DNA of 59,169 nucleotides from Oehlia diaphana (lineage: Eukaryota > Glomeromycota > Glomeromycetes > Glomerales > Glomeraceae): positions 27,220 to 86,388 of the forward strand of contig QZLH01000289.1 in assembly GCA_003833135.1 (NCBI GenBank), in the 5' to 3' direction. This document shows positions 35,605 to 47,181 of the stretch, piece by piece. Under the pieces are notes generated by a model, which saw only the letters and a program-made list of their open reading frames with translations, searched no databases and was not told the DNA's origin. The stretch's first letter is position 1. The number at the start of each line of letters is the position of its first letter. The position numbers and the translations under genes are program-made.

Positions 35605-37341
35605 TTACTCATCCAACTCATCAATATAAGTAGGAATTAGACAAGAATTATTGTCATGTAAGTATTTTGTACATTCAAATTCTCTAAATAATTTAAAATG
35701 TTCACCCTTTGATTCATTATATTCATCCAAATCAATTCTAATATAAAATTCTTCAAATATTACTTGATTCATTTCAATATCAATATATTCATCATAATAA
35801 TAATCATCATCTCCATCACCTCCATCACCTCCATCACTTCCATCACTTCCACTTCTATCATCCCCATCATCTCCATCATCATCTGTGGAATAATATGAAG
35901 TATCACTCATAATAATACACCTTTCATCCAATTGTTCAAGGAATAATGCAAGACTTTGACTTGTAAATACTACCATTAATAAAAATGTAAAACTATATAA
36001 TGAACTTGGTATTGATTTTGAAATTTCTATTGCTAATTCATTTGTTATTGTTATAGGAATTAAATTTTCATAAAATGTTTTTTCATTCTTTAATTCAATA
36101 ATTTCTAATTTCTTTAATGATTTAAATAATAAAGGAATTTGTGGTAAAACATTTGCTGAAATATTTGCTCGAAGATGAATTAAATTTGAACAATAATTTG
36201 TTATATCTTCAATAAGTGAATAAGGTTGTATTATATCATCAAGTAAAAGTTTTGTTAAAATTATATTACTATGAATTATAATTGGTTTTATATCATAATA
36301 TTGTACTGGATTATTATATATAATATTTAATTTCATATTCCTTTCTCGTTTAAAATTATTAATCCTCAAATATTTTAAAGATGAAAGATGAGATCCTTGT
36401 AAATTATTACAATCTATTAATGTTAAAGTTGAAAGATTATAATATTCCATAAAATAATTGAAAGAGTCTTCCTCGTCAAGAAGATCACAAGCATGTAATG
36501 TAATATCTTGTAATGAGATTGGAAAATTAGGACCAATAATTGACATGAAACCTTTTTGAGCAAATGAACAAATGAATTTTTTTAAATATCTTTGAGATCT
36601 TAAAAGTTGACGAATACCTTCATATAAGGAAGAATCAATAAAATTATCATTATCTCGTAAAATTCCTAATTGCATTACTTCAATATTATGACATATATTT
36701 GATAAAGTGTTGAATATTTTTAATTGATCTGGATGGTCACTACATTTAAATTCTCTTAATTTAATTAAACATGAATTAGTTGATGTTAATGATGAGAATT
36801 TGAAAGGATTTAAAAAATTTAAATCTGTTGCTAAATCTAATCTATATAATGTTGGACATTGTAATAAAAACATTTTACATAATTCTTCCGCCATTATTAA
36901 TTGATTTTCAATATTTTGTCGATTTCTTTCTCTTTTAATTTCTTTAGGCCATAATTCTTGTACACTTTTAAATACGCTATGATATTCTAATTCTCTTAAA
37001 TATGATGTATAATTAAAAAATGGTCTTTCTTTACTACAAATTTCCAATAATTCACTTATATTAATATTATTTAATTTTTTTGTTAGGTTAAATCTTGATT
37101 CTGGTGAAAGAAAACTTAAATATGTTATAATCAATTTAGAGGATGGTAAATACCAATTAAATGTATTTCTCCATAATATTGGAATAACATGTCTACAAAA
37201 ATCTCGATTAACCAATAAACAATTAAATAATGTCTTTCTTATATCTAAAATTGTATTAAGAGGGTCATCATTTATTACTTCCTCATTATAAATTTCCCAA
37301 AATATCTTTTCTAAACATAATGACGGTAAAGGTTTTCTCAT
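35605..37341 (-). CDS. F-box / leucine-rich protein with acidic repeat
   Basis: An intronless 578-residue protein. The N terminus (LPSLCLEKIFWEIY, then FNCLLVNRDFCRHVIPILW) is an F-box matching the layout of the gene at 10217-11758. The middle is made of degenerate leucine-rich segments (LTLIDCNNLQGSHLSSLKYL, LIHLRANISANVLPQIPLLF). Near residues 478-518 a Ser/Asp/Gly-rich acidic stretch is encoded by a 9-base minisatellite (35806-35880). A probable SCF-type ubiquitin-ligase adaptor with unknown substrate. The start is the ATG at 37339-37341. The sequence just upstream (37362-37460) recurs at the first gap edge. Confidence 0.9.
   Translation of the reverse strand: MRKPLPSLCLEKIFWEIYNEEVINDDPLNTILDIRKTLFNCLLVNRDFCRHVIPILWRNTFNWYLPSSKLIITYLSFLSPESRFNLTKKLNNINISELLEICSKERPFFNYTSYLRELEYHSVFKSVQELWPKEIKRERNRQNIENQLIMAEELCKMFLLQCPTLYRLDLATDLNFLNPFKFSSLTSTNSCLIKLREFKCSDHPDQLKIFNTLSNICHNIEVMQLGILRDNDNFIDSSLYEGIRQLLRSQRYLKKFICSFAQKGFMSIIGPNFPISLQDITLHACDLLDEEDSFNYFMEYYNLSTLTLIDCNNLQGSHLSSLKYLRINNFKRERNMKLNIIYNNPVQYYDIKPIIIHSNIILTKLLLDDIIQPYSLIEDITNYCSNLIHLRANISANVLPQIPLLFKSLKKLEIIELKNEKTFYENLIPITITNELAIEISKSIPSSLYSFTFLLMVVFTSQSLALFLEQLDERCIIMSDTSYYSTDDDGDDGDDRSGSDGSDGGDGGDGDDDYYYDEYIDIEMNQVIFEEFYIRIDLDEYNESKGEHFKLFREFECTKYLHDNNSCLIPTYIDELDE
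35806..35880. repeat. In-frame 9-base minisatellite in F-box gene
   Basis: Repeats of tccatcacc / tccatcatc with point changes encode the Asp/Gly/Ser tract on the minus strand. Period nine, so copy-number change keeps the frame. Confidence 0.75.
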
Positions 37342-38229
37342 ATTTGTGATCTCCGCAGGCTCCGCAGTATTGGAATTTTTTAAATTTTTTATAAAAAAAA
37401 AAAAAATAAAAAAATAAAAAATAAAAAATAAATTTTTTTTTTTTTTTTAAAAAAAAAAAGGGAAAAAAATAGGATTTTCTTTTTGAGTACAATTTACTTC
37501 AGGAGTGACATTAAATATTAAATATTGTAATGTTACATAAAACCTTAGGCGTTCATTGTTATTTTATAATAATAAACACAAAGATCTCCTTTACCTCATA
37601 ATAAGGTTTTATTTTACCGTAAAGAAAGAAAGATATTACCCATGATAGCATATAAATAAACAAACGCTTTTTCACCCTTTCTTGTAATCTTTATTTATTA
37701 TTTAAATTGTTTACTCCATTTGTACTTCCCTCGCAACTTACCGTATAAGTCCCATGATATGTTAGATTTAAATAAAACGTGGAATTTTGTAAAAAAAAAA
37801 AAAAAAAAAAAAATCAAAAAACTTATAAAAATATAAGAAAGTATTTGCTGCAGCATTAAATACTTTGATATGAAATATAATTATTAACTTAATAGAATCG
37901 ACTATTAATAATATAGAATAAAAAAGTTAGGTAACTAATAAAAAAAAATACATAAATCATAACTGGGGTAAAATATAATTTTTGATGTAAAAGATCATGT
38001 GTCATAAATGTAAAATAGATATAATTGGATAGAAAGAAAGTTTTTCTTTCTGAAATTATGAAAACTTCACCAAGGTAATTAATTTCTTAAGGTAATACGA
38101 AAAATTAAATATAAAATAAATGCTTATAAAAATATAGATGACAATATATATAATATATCATAGATAAAATATTGCTATATACTATTTTGAAATTGAATAA
38201 TTCATAGCATAATATTTATATATATCTTA
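37342..38229. other. Intergenic upstream of F-box gene
   Basis: Includes the ~100-base low-complexity leader copied at the gap edge (37362-37460), then AT-rich spacer with a 24-base poly-A (37789-37812). Confidence 0.5.
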
Positions 38230-38570
38230 ATTTAATTTATAATTATAAAATAATTTGAAATAAAAGTAGGCGAAGGATATCTTTTAACGATATAATAACA
38301 ATTTCGAATAATTTGAAATAAATTTAGCAAGAGCATCTTTAATTTATGATTATAAGAAATAAAAGTAAGAGATGGGTAATATCTTTAATTTACGATTGGA
38401 ATTAATTTGAAATTATTGTAAGCGAAGGGTATGATTATAAGAAATAAAGGTAGGTAAGCGATTTAATTTACGATTAGAAGAAATAAAAGTAAGCGAATGG
38501 TTTATCTTTAATTTACGATTTGAATAATAATTTTGAATAATTAGAAATAAAAAATAAACGAATGGTAGAT
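38230..38570. repeat. Degenerate tandem repeats around AGAAATAAAAGTAAGCGA
   Basis: Five or so imperfect units contain (g)aaataaaagta(g/a)gcgaa(g/t)gg followed by tatctttaatttacgatt, with spacing about 55-80 bases. They lie directly downstream of the small gene at 38591-38878. Confidence 0.6.
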
Positions 38571-38590
38571 ATAATCATCGATGTATGTCT

Positions 38591-38878
38591 TTAAAAAGGA
38601 GATCCATTAAAAAGTTGGTTTGTGAATGGATCATTTGTGATTTGTATTGGTAAATGTTTCATATGATTTAATGGATATTTAATTTCACGTCTTAGCTTTC
38701 TTTGATTTCGACGTTTATGAATAATGCGAGAAACAGTAAACCGATTACCAATAGAAGAGGAATTAGAGGGTTCTTTGTAATTACTAGTTGCATTACATTT
38801 TTGATCTTTAAATAGACCATTTAATGAAGTATGTTTCATTTGAGTTAAATTTGTTGGTTGTTGCTTATGATCTATCAT
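38591..38878 (-). CDS. Small basic protein, ITND-GSPF family, copy 1
   Basis: A 95-residue protein with no recognised family. A polar N-terminal half contains HTSLNGLFKDQK. A basic middle follows (RIIHKRRNQRKLRREIK), and the protein ends in LPIQITNDPFTNQLFNGSPF directly before the stop. The same ending occurs in the genes at 41983-42216 and 44285-44686, which argues that this reading frame is real. A TATATAAAA-like element lies about 100 bases upstream. The basic centre may bind nucleic acid or act as a nuclear signal, which is inference only. No signal peptide or membrane segment. Confidence 0.65.
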   Translation of the reverse strand: MIDHKQQPTNLTQMKHTSLNGLFKDQKCNATSNYKEPSNSSSIGNRFTVSRIIHKRRNQRKLRREIKYPLNHMKHLPIQITNDPFTNQLFNGSPF

Positions 38879-40199
38879 AATAACGAAAATGTGTTTTTTT
38901 TTTTAAGAATCTATATTTTTTCTTTGATACTGAAGGGAATTATTGAAAATAAAGGTTTACTGAAAAAAATGTATATTTTATATAAAAATATTACATTGGA
39001 CTTAAACTAATCTTGAAATAGTCTACTTCAAATTTTTATAACCCAATTTTCCTCAATCCAATAATTTGATTGGCAATTGGTCATAGGAATAAAAATTGAA
39101 TCTATAAACTGAACGAAATACATTAAAATTTCCATTAAAGTTGCTGCTTTTTTTTTCTTTTTAAAAAAAAAAAAAAAAAAAATGCTGAACGTAAAGAAAT
39201 AAATATACGTGTAAATTTGATTTGTCGATTTAATTTAGAAAGTTTTTTAAACCCATATCGGTTTTAATATAACATCCAGGGGTCTAATTAAAAATTCATT
39301 TATTAATTTGTATGTTTGATCATTTATTTTAAGCGAAACAATGATATACAATACAAAGCATATAATCATGTAAATCATGTTTACATTTATATTGTTTATA
39401 TTGTTGACAAATAAGGTTTTAGGTTTCATCCCTTTCAAAGTATTGTGGGGAACTTTATATTTATATCACATGTTATTCGAACGTCAAACATATATTGTGG
39501 CTATCCCACATGACGATCTGCTGGCTTAGTAAGAACATGTTTTTGTTTCTTTACATTATTTGACCCAATATGAGATCAACAAGTCATACACATGGTACAA
39601 TTATGATACTTTAATTAAGATACCACATCCCCTAATAAAATAAAAATAAAAATATAAGAATCGCGCTCATTAGGAATTTCTTTTCTTTGTATCGCGACGC
39701 AAACAATATAATCATAATTGGAGCGATTGTAGTTTTTTTTTGATTTATTTGAATAACTATAATAAATGAAAAAAAATATTTTATGTTCATGATCATAGTC
39801 ATACTAAATCTTGAGTTTATTATGTTTGTTAATAAATTCTTACGAAATAACAATAATTTTGAATTAGAAAACCACACGTGTAATATACAAATATAAAAAT
39901 TTATGATTTGAACTATTTTTTTCAAACCTGTCATTATTCATTTAACCTTTGATAATCACATCAATGCCATAACAAATACCGTAATATCAGATCAAATCAT
40001 TTTGTTCATATTCGCCATGTTACACTATTTATTGCCGGATATAATTTCATTTATTAAATTTTTTTGTGAGAAAAAGGAAAGACAAATAAACTATCAAACT
40101 ACTATGCTAATTATATAAACTTTATTATGTGTTATCATTATCATGTAAGGGCAATAAGGCAGCCGGGATATAACCGCTTCGATTGTTCACAGCGTGGCG
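38879..40199. other. Intergenic
   Basis: AT-rich. ORFs of 63 and 100 codons on the minus strand have no motifs or conserved family and look spurious. Confidence 0.45.
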
Positions 40200-40383
40200 C
40201 AGTGATGGCAAATTTGAGGTTAAAATGATGAAATATATCACGTGTAATTATAAATTTGTAATTCTGGCCGTAACATTATATTTAAATGAAATGACAAATG
40301 ACCTCAAATGACTAGGGCCATTTAAAGGTCATTCGGGGGTCATTTGTCATTTGATCAAATGACCTGGTCATTTGCCATCACTG
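40200..40383. mobile_element. MITE with hAT-like terminal inverted repeats
   Basis: A 184-base element with perfect 14-base inverted ends: CAGTGATGGCAAAT (40200-40213) and ATTTGCCATCACTG (40370-40383). The interior contains further inverted phrases (TTTGAGG / CCTCAAA, ATTTGATCAAAT) and repeated CAAATGACC. The CAGTG.TGGCAAA end resembles hAT-type termini. A clean 8-base target duplication is not seen; both flanks carry GTGGCGC. No coding capacity. Confidence 0.75.
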
Positions 40384-40794
40384 GGCGCCGTGGCGCGCAA
40401 TGACAGACTATTCAGATTTCCACATACTTCCACGCTGAATATATCATTTCCCGAATTCATTTTTCGATTGTTCATTTACTGAACTAGATCATTACCCGAA
40501 ATTCCAATTTCCCCTAATATTGATACCCAGAATGGATTAATTAATGATATATAGGTTTCATTACATTTTACGGAACATGAAAATGATTGACTTCATTTGA
40601 TTTATAAAACTAAAAATAAAATAATATTAATTAACAAAAATTTTATTCAAATACCATGTGTTTTGCCACAGGGTATTTGGAAATTATTGAAACTATGCAG
40701 ATTTCCACACATCTCCACAATATTTTCATGTGGATTTTAACTGTATAATGTAAACCAAGTTGTGTTGTGTCGTTAAAAAAACAAAACAATCCCA
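40384..40794. other. Intergenic
   Basis: No gene seen. A 70-codon minus-strand ORF (40643-40855) runs into the foldback repeat and is not supported. Confidence 0.45.
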
Positions 40795-40990
40795 TGATGA
40801 AATGACCGGGACATTTCGCAGACAAATGTTTCACCGACAACCACTTCACCGACAAGGGAATTTATAGGATTAGAAATTAGGGTTAGAATTAGGGTTAGGA
40901 TAAAGTTAGGGTAAATGGATTAGGATTTCAAAACTGTCAGTAAAATGATTGTAGGTAAAATGACCCTGTCGGTGAAATGGCCAGACCCAT
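40795..40990. repeat. Foldback repeat with telomere-like core (copy 2)
   Basis: The left arm has TTTCACCGACAA and CTTCACCGACAAGG. The core has GGATTAG, TTAGGGTTAGAATTAGGGTTAGG (40877-40899). The right arm has CTGTCAGTAAAATGA and CTGTCGGTGAAATGG. Arms are inverted relative to each other, and ends GACCGGGACATTT / AAATGGCCAGACCC are roughly inverted. It matches copy 1 at 12262-12514 over the core and right arm. Confidence 0.75.
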
Positions 40991-41924
40991 ATAGATTTTC
41001 GAAATGTGCTTCCCATTCCGGTACGTTGATTAGTAATTATTAAGTAATCATTATATTTATAAGAAAAAATTAAGTAATTTTTTAGAACAAAAAATTTTGA
41101 CGAGTGTGTATATTGCATATACAGTATATATATAGTCATATGATAGTAAAAGTTTCGAATTTAAATCGAAGCGAGCGCCGAGAGAATCTTTTGTAAAATC
41201 CCATAAAATCACGTGATATATGTGATATGACTTGAATTCACTTGAAAAAGTAAATTATAAAAAGATTTCTACTTTATTGAAAAAGTAACAAACTTCATTT
41301 TATTATACAAAAAATTTTTTGTTGTATTAGAACCAATTTCAATTAAAGCAGGTAAAAATGTGATTATTACAAGAAGGAAAGCTGCAAAAATATTTAGTAC
41401 CACTTAAGGGCTACTCAATATATAAATAATAGAGTTTAAAGTTATATTCCGTAATCATGCTTTATTAAACTTGATTAGGAAATTCAGTTTAAATTTTGAT
41501 AAAACAAAGATTTATTCAAAAATATCTTTGTATAACGATATTTAATTGTTAAATTGTTAACAAAAATGTACTCACAATAGTTATTGAATTATCATTGAAA
41601 ATCTATTTTTGCTATCCAAAGATTCGGGTACCAATTCCCAATATGAATTTACATGAATTACGTAAGCTGATAAATGACTTACATAATAAACTAAGATGAT
41701 AACGGTTAACTTATTGTTAAGAAAACAGAAAAGAAAATAAGGTTTATTTGGATCGGGTACTTGAAAAGGATAAGTAATATGCAGATAGCATAATTAACAT
41801 AATTGTTTTTACTATTTTAACATGATGATAAGATAAAATCTTATGCACAATATCCTTTTTTTATTTAATTCTTTTTAATCGATTTGATTAATATACGAAA
41901 GTTTATCAGAAATATCAATTTTAT
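40991..41924. other. Intergenic
   Basis: AT-rich, with no supported gene. Confidence 0.5.
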
Positions 41925-41933
41925 TATATAAAT
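41925..41933 (+). promoter_or_regulatory. TATA box upstream of small protein copy 2
   Basis: TATATAAAT lies 58 bases before the ATG at 41983, followed by a C/T-rich stretch (cttttcctctctttttttttc). This is the same promoter layout as the F-box gene. Confidence 0.5.
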
Positions 41934-41982
41934 ATCAAATAAAAAATCTTTTCCTCTCTTTTTTTTTCAAATCTATGCTAAT

Positions 41983-42216
41983 ATGGTGCCAAATAATATT
42001 ATGCGCTCATCCGTTTTTAATCGTCGTCAAAGAAGATTTAACAGCGACGGAAATGAAAGGCGTCAAAAGCGTAAAAATATTGATAAAATATATAAGAGAC
42101 GTGCGCGTATTCCGGTTAATAACGAAGACACATTAAGTCGAATTGCACAGCTGCCTTTACAAATTACAAATGACTCATTTGCATCTCAACTTTTTCACGG
42201 ATCTCCTTTTTATTAA
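41983..42216 (+). CDS. Small basic protein, ITND-GSPF family, copy 2
   Basis: A 77-residue, strongly basic protein: FNRRQRRF and ERRQKRKNIDKIYKRRARI in the first half, ending LPLQITNDSFASQLFHGSPF plus Tyr. It is on the opposite strand to copies 1 and 3. The C-terminal block is nearly identical to copy 1 while the N-terminal part is unalignable, which suggests that the C terminus is the functional constraint. TATA box and pyrimidine leader are in place. No known domain. A zinc- or membrane-related role is not supported by the sequence. Confidence 0.65.
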   Translation: MVPNNIMRSSVFNRRQRRFNSDGNERRQKRKNIDKIYKRRARIPVNNEDTLSRIAQLPLQITNDSFASQLFHGSPFY

Positions 42217-44284
42217 ATATAAAATTGGGTATGTTTATTATGGTTATTTTATAACTATGTTATATATTTTTTCACTATGTTCACAATATTATATTTTAAT
42301 TGGCGCGTTCAGATTATATAACGGTATATATCCAATCATAACGTTGCGAATTGGGTCATTAATTTCGTAAATTTTTATAGTAAAATATTTTTTCTAACTA
42401 ATTTATTCCTTAAGTTTGCGAGTTTTTTACAACTTATATTTCAAAATTTACGAATTTCTTTTATAATTTGTTTTAACATTTTTTTTATTTGCATTTTGTA
42501 ATTGATATAGAGTAATATATAGTCGTAGCCTATAGCAGTAGCTCTTTTGATTATTTACTCTTCTTTTCTTTTTTTTTATTCTACATAGCGCAAAACATGT
42601 ATTTTCCGCGTTAATTAGATCTGAAGTCATTTGTCATATAACATGAAAATATATTAAAATATGATATAATAAATATCCTCTTAACGGTCAATTTTTTGTA
42701 AAAAATTAATCGTACGGAAATTGTAATGTATCCCGTTAAGACGGGTTGTAATGTATTCCGTTAAGACGGGATATCCGATACAGTTTTTTATAATTTATAA
42801 GTAAACAAACATTGTATTATGGTTAAACAATCAGACCAGTTTTAATATAAAAAGAATTCGTACCCATTAATTAATTAAAAATAATTATAAATTGAAATGA
42901 AAAAAAATAACATTATTATTATTATTATTATTAACAATTGTTCGAATTTTTTTTAAATAATCCAATAAAGTGCTATGAAATTTTTAATATCGGTCAAATT
43001 ATATAATTGATTGTAGTTGTACGTTAATTTGTTGAATTTTTTTTACCCCTGACGGTTTCAAATTTTAAATTTTGTTCAATTCAATAATACCATATAAATA
43101 TTTCTCTTTACAATTTAGAATAATTCATTAATGTTCTAAATTATTTGGTAACCCTTGATTTATTTGTAAATGTTTCCGATACACAAGGTAAAAACATCGA
43201 TGATTATTGCCTTAAATTAACATATGATGAATTTCTAATAAAATTTTCATTGAAATGAAATTAGATGACACAAAAATAATAAACTTGGTTCTTCATACCC
43301 GGCTGGGTCAGTTTTTGTTAAAAAAAAAATTCTTTATATTATTACTATACCAGGTAAAATTAAAAAAATAAATTTTTTTTAATATGAATTTTATATATAA
43401 AATTTTAAAAACCGGGTCGTCGGATCATATGAAAATCAAAAGCCACTTAGGATTAGATGATAGTGTCATTACATGCTTTTTAAATTTTTTTTTAGATAAT
43501 TCTCAATAGAAAATAAAATGCGATAAAAAAATCGATTTCTTATAAGCAAATTTCATTTTATTTAAAAAAAAAAAAATTATTTACTAAATTAGAATTTTAA
43601 CGAAAGAACTAAATACTTGGACCAGCTAAAATATTTTAATAATTCTAAATCATGTCGTAACAACTATTTTTGGCGAGTATAATCAGCCCTGAACAGGAAT
43701 TGTTTGTCACGTCTCTAAATTTCGGACATGATCCGAATATTCCCGTTCGAGCAAATTTCTTTTGAAAGTTTATTAGGACCAAATAAACGCCTCCCTAAAC
43801 TTGTGATGGTATTTAATGAATCCAAATATTTGGTAATTGCTGTACATTAATACTATTGGAATCGTGTTCTTCCAAACTGAGAGATTGCGTGGAATAAAAA
43901 AAAAAATGACACAATACACATATTTATACGTCGTATGCGGAATATGTCCGGTGGTGATCACAAATATCTACTACGTGCAAATAATTTCTATTATTTAGAA
44001 TAGGACAGAAATTTATTGATAGCACTTTCAAAGCATACGAAGTTGTTTCTTCGATATATTCCTACATAATTTTAATAACGTTTGGGACTTTGGGTGTTGA
44101 TTCATACATAAAATGTATTCGTTTTGTTCATTGTAAGTTGTAAGTTGTAACCATGTTCTATCTCATATTCTACAACTCTCAGTAGTTACATTATACATGA
44201 ATTTGCATAGTACGTTTAATCTATATATGTATTTACTGTATATCCCTTAACAATCGAATATAATCATCGTTGTACTGTATATCT
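42217..44284. other. Intergenic with short repeats
   Basis: AT-rich. Contains a 25-base direct duplication (42721-42770) and an ATT microsatellite (about 42914-42932). No gene supported. Confidence 0.5.
42721..42770. repeat. 25-base tandem duplication with palindrome
   Basis: TTGTAATGTATCCCGTTAAGACGGG is followed immediately by a copy with one change (C to T). Each unit carries the inverted pair CCCGT/ACGGG (CCCGT-TAAG-ACGGG), degraded to TCCGT in unit 2. Confidence 0.85.
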
Positions 44285-44686
44285 TTAAAAGGGAGATCCA
44301 TTAAAAAATTGATTTGTGAATGAATCATTTGTAATTTATGATGTTATTTGTCTAATATGATTTATATACTGTATATATATATATTTGAAATCATAATTTC
44401 GAGTTCTTAGTTTCCGTTGAATTCGACGTACACGAAAAATACGATTGTACTGAGGTACGTGATCGTAGGTAGGATTGAGCTGAAGTAGCAAATTGATTAT
44501 CCTCTGAGTAACCATTAGTCGCGTTAGATGCTTGATCTGAAAATCACAAGAAATGTTTAAGTTATCGCATGGATCAATTGGAACACTTGGTGAAGTATTT
44601 TCCACTTGGGCTACATTTATTAGCTGTAAATCTTTATCAATAATTTCGGTAAAATTGGATTCATGAATATCTTTTAAATGGTTCAT
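44285..44686 (-). pseudogene. Small basic protein, ITND-GSPF family, copy 3 (nonsense)
   Basis: The minus-strand frame from ATG at 44684-44686 runs 116 codons to a TAA at 44336-44338. In the same frame directly after that stop the sequence reads ITNDSFTNQFFNGSPF and then a second stop. Aligned with copy 1 (NHMKHLPIQ before ITND), the stop replaces the Gln codon, as a CAA to TAA change would. The middle shares RIFRVRRIQRKLR with copy 1 (RIIHKRRNQRKLR), and HTAMNHLKD resembles HTSLNGLFKD. Either a recent pseudogene or a truncated paralogue lacking the conserved tail. Confidence 0.65.
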
Positions 44687-45238
44687 CGCAGTATGTAAAT
44701 CAAATAATTTTGGAAAAAATTAGGGAAATATAAGACGCGTATGTATATATTGCATATACTGTACGTATATATTATTGTTTAAATCGAATCGAACACTTAA
44801 CGAGTGGATTGTCTTTTGTTTTCTAAATTAATTTTATATAGAAACCGTTAAAAAAAAATAATTTGTAAAATATAAAATAGATTTTCACCTAATCAAAAAA
44901 AGTAGTAAAATTTTTCGTTGTTAATTTATCGAAAAAAAGAAATTTTTCATTGTTAAATATAAATTGTCTTAAAATCGGTTTTAGAGGTTCAGATTCGTTT
45001 ATATATATATATATATATTTTTTAAGAGTCCGATCCAAATAAGAACATAATTTATTTTTTAAATCCATTTATTAAACAATATTAAAAAAATTTATTTGAT
45101 TTGATAAAAAGAAATTAGTTCTCCGTATGATTAGGTAAAAAAAAAATTTATTTTTTCTTTTATGTATATTGATTATTATTATAAAATAAGAAATAAAATA
45201 AATAAATAATATTTATTTATACACACCGTATATTACGA

Positions 45239-45279
<41 letters not shown>

Positions 45280-45369
45280 TAATTAAATATAAAAAAAAAA
45301 AAAAAAAAAAAAAAAATAAAAAAAAAAAAAAGGAAAAAAGGAAAAAAAAAACATTTAAAAAATAAAATA
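44687..45369. other. Intergenic and low complexity before gap 2
   Basis: AT-rich, ending in long poly-A. 45173-45250 recurs right after the gap; 45331-45369 recurs at 26747-26785. Confidence 0.6.
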
Positions 45370-45767
45370 NNNNNNNNNNNNNNNNNNNNNNNNNNNNNNN
45401 NNNNNNNNNNNNNNNNNNNNNNNNNNNNNNNNNNNNNNNNNNNNNNNNNNNNNNNNNNNNNNNNNNNNNNNNNNNNNNNNNNNNNNNNNNNNNNNNNNNN
45501 NNNNNNNNNNNNNNNNNNNNNNNNNNNNNNNNNNNNNNNNNNNNNNNNNNNNNNNNNNNNNNNNNNNNNNNNNNNNNNNNNNNNNNNNNNNNNNNNNNNN
45601 NNNNNNNNNNNNNNNNNNNNNNNNNNNNNNNNNNNNNNNNNNNNNNNNNNNNNNNNNNNNNNNNNNNNNNNNNNNNNNNNNNNNNNNNNNNNNNNNNNNN
45701 NNNNNNNNNNNNNNNNNNNNNNNNNNNNNNNNNNNNNNNNNNNNNNNNNNNNNNNNNNNNNNNNNNN
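45370..45767. other. Assembly gap (398 N)
   Basis: Run of N between duplicated edges. Confidence 0.99.
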
Positions 45768-45827
45768 TTATAAAATAAGAAATAAAATAAATAAATAATA
45801 TTTATTTATACACACCGTATATTACGA

Positions 45828-45858
<31 letters not shown>

Positions 45859-47181
45859 AAAGGGTGGTCCTAGCGTTTCAACCAATAGAAATTATTTCCG
45901 GAAAAGTACACATGATGAATTGGTTTACGCCAATAGCTACAAAGGGTTTATAGCTTTTGAAAACAAGAGAAAAAATAAATCGGAGTTCATCATTTACGAA
46001 CGCCACGCCAAAAAAATATTGATGAGATAATTTTCATTTAACCAAAATAAGCGGTTGATCGTACCAAATATAAATATTTCCCAAGAACAAGGTCCTGCGA
46101 GTGCAGGTCTTGTGGTCCAACATTTCAGTTTAAATATAAATGCTATTTTATTTTTAACAATTGATTATTTTCCCTTTTTTAAATGAAATGAAATACATTA
46201 ACAGTTAAATTTTGTGGCTAGCAAAATCAATTACGAATATTTACCAAAATGATCGTAGTCCCAATAATAATAGTTTAAACAACAAAGTTTGTCTTTCATT
46301 AACAAACCAAGAACACGTTCTTAAATAACAGACTTCTAATTATGCTTCACAAGTGGGAAGATTACTTCTATGTGTAGTCAAATTTAAACTCGGGGAAGCC
46401 ACCAAGGTAGAATAATAAAAGAAATTTCAGAAAACGCAATCAAGATAATTTACTGAACCTGAAAAAATGATCAAGAAGTGTAATGAACCGGATGAAATAT
46501 CTTAATAGATACCATACAATTAACTTAATAACATTAAAGAAATTGATAAAGATGATTTGCTACAGTATATTCAATAGCGTGGAATTATTTCACCATTGTA
46601 AGTGAAGATTAATCTTAAACTCTTAAATTACGTATCCGTATAAGCCAATCTAACATATCTCTATATAAGTTTGATATCCTTTTGGAACCTTAACTCGATA
46701 ATCGATCAGTATATAAAAGAAGAAATATTGGAATAGGTGAATTGCCTTATTTCATGTTTACTTTCATGACAAAATTCTCTTCTCATATCAACCTCCGGTT
46801 TGGGATACTTCTCAAGAAAAATTAATTGTATACCCATGAAAAATGGAATCATCAGGATCAAAAGTTGCACGTGAACCAATTTGCTCTTTTAAGCTTCAAG
46901 AATATCCAAGACCAAGAAGTTTGTTTATGAACTGAGCATTGAAATTAGAATCTGATAGTATGATAAGGTTCGGTTGTTATCGTCCACCATTTTTAGAGGG
47001 GCATTTAAACATATGTGTTGTTATATGTTTACCAAAATGTAGATTTTTAAAAAAATAGAAGGGGTGAGTACGTTAAACAAACAACCATGTTGGAACGGCC
47101 TAGTAATATAGCAATATTTGTGGGTCAAGTAAAATACTCAAATTTAGAGATCTTACCTACTCATAGATGCAGAGGCAGGCA
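45768..47181. other. Intergenic after gap 2, coding relics possible
   Basis: The first ~75 bases repeat 45176-45250. The rest is less AT-poor than its surroundings but shows no continuous frame. It may hold the 5' part of the decayed gene that follows. Confidence 0.4.

Noticed and set aside
35204..35624. Hydrophobic minus-strand ORFs below the F-box gene
   Set aside because: Low-complexity AT repeats; no codon structure or motif.
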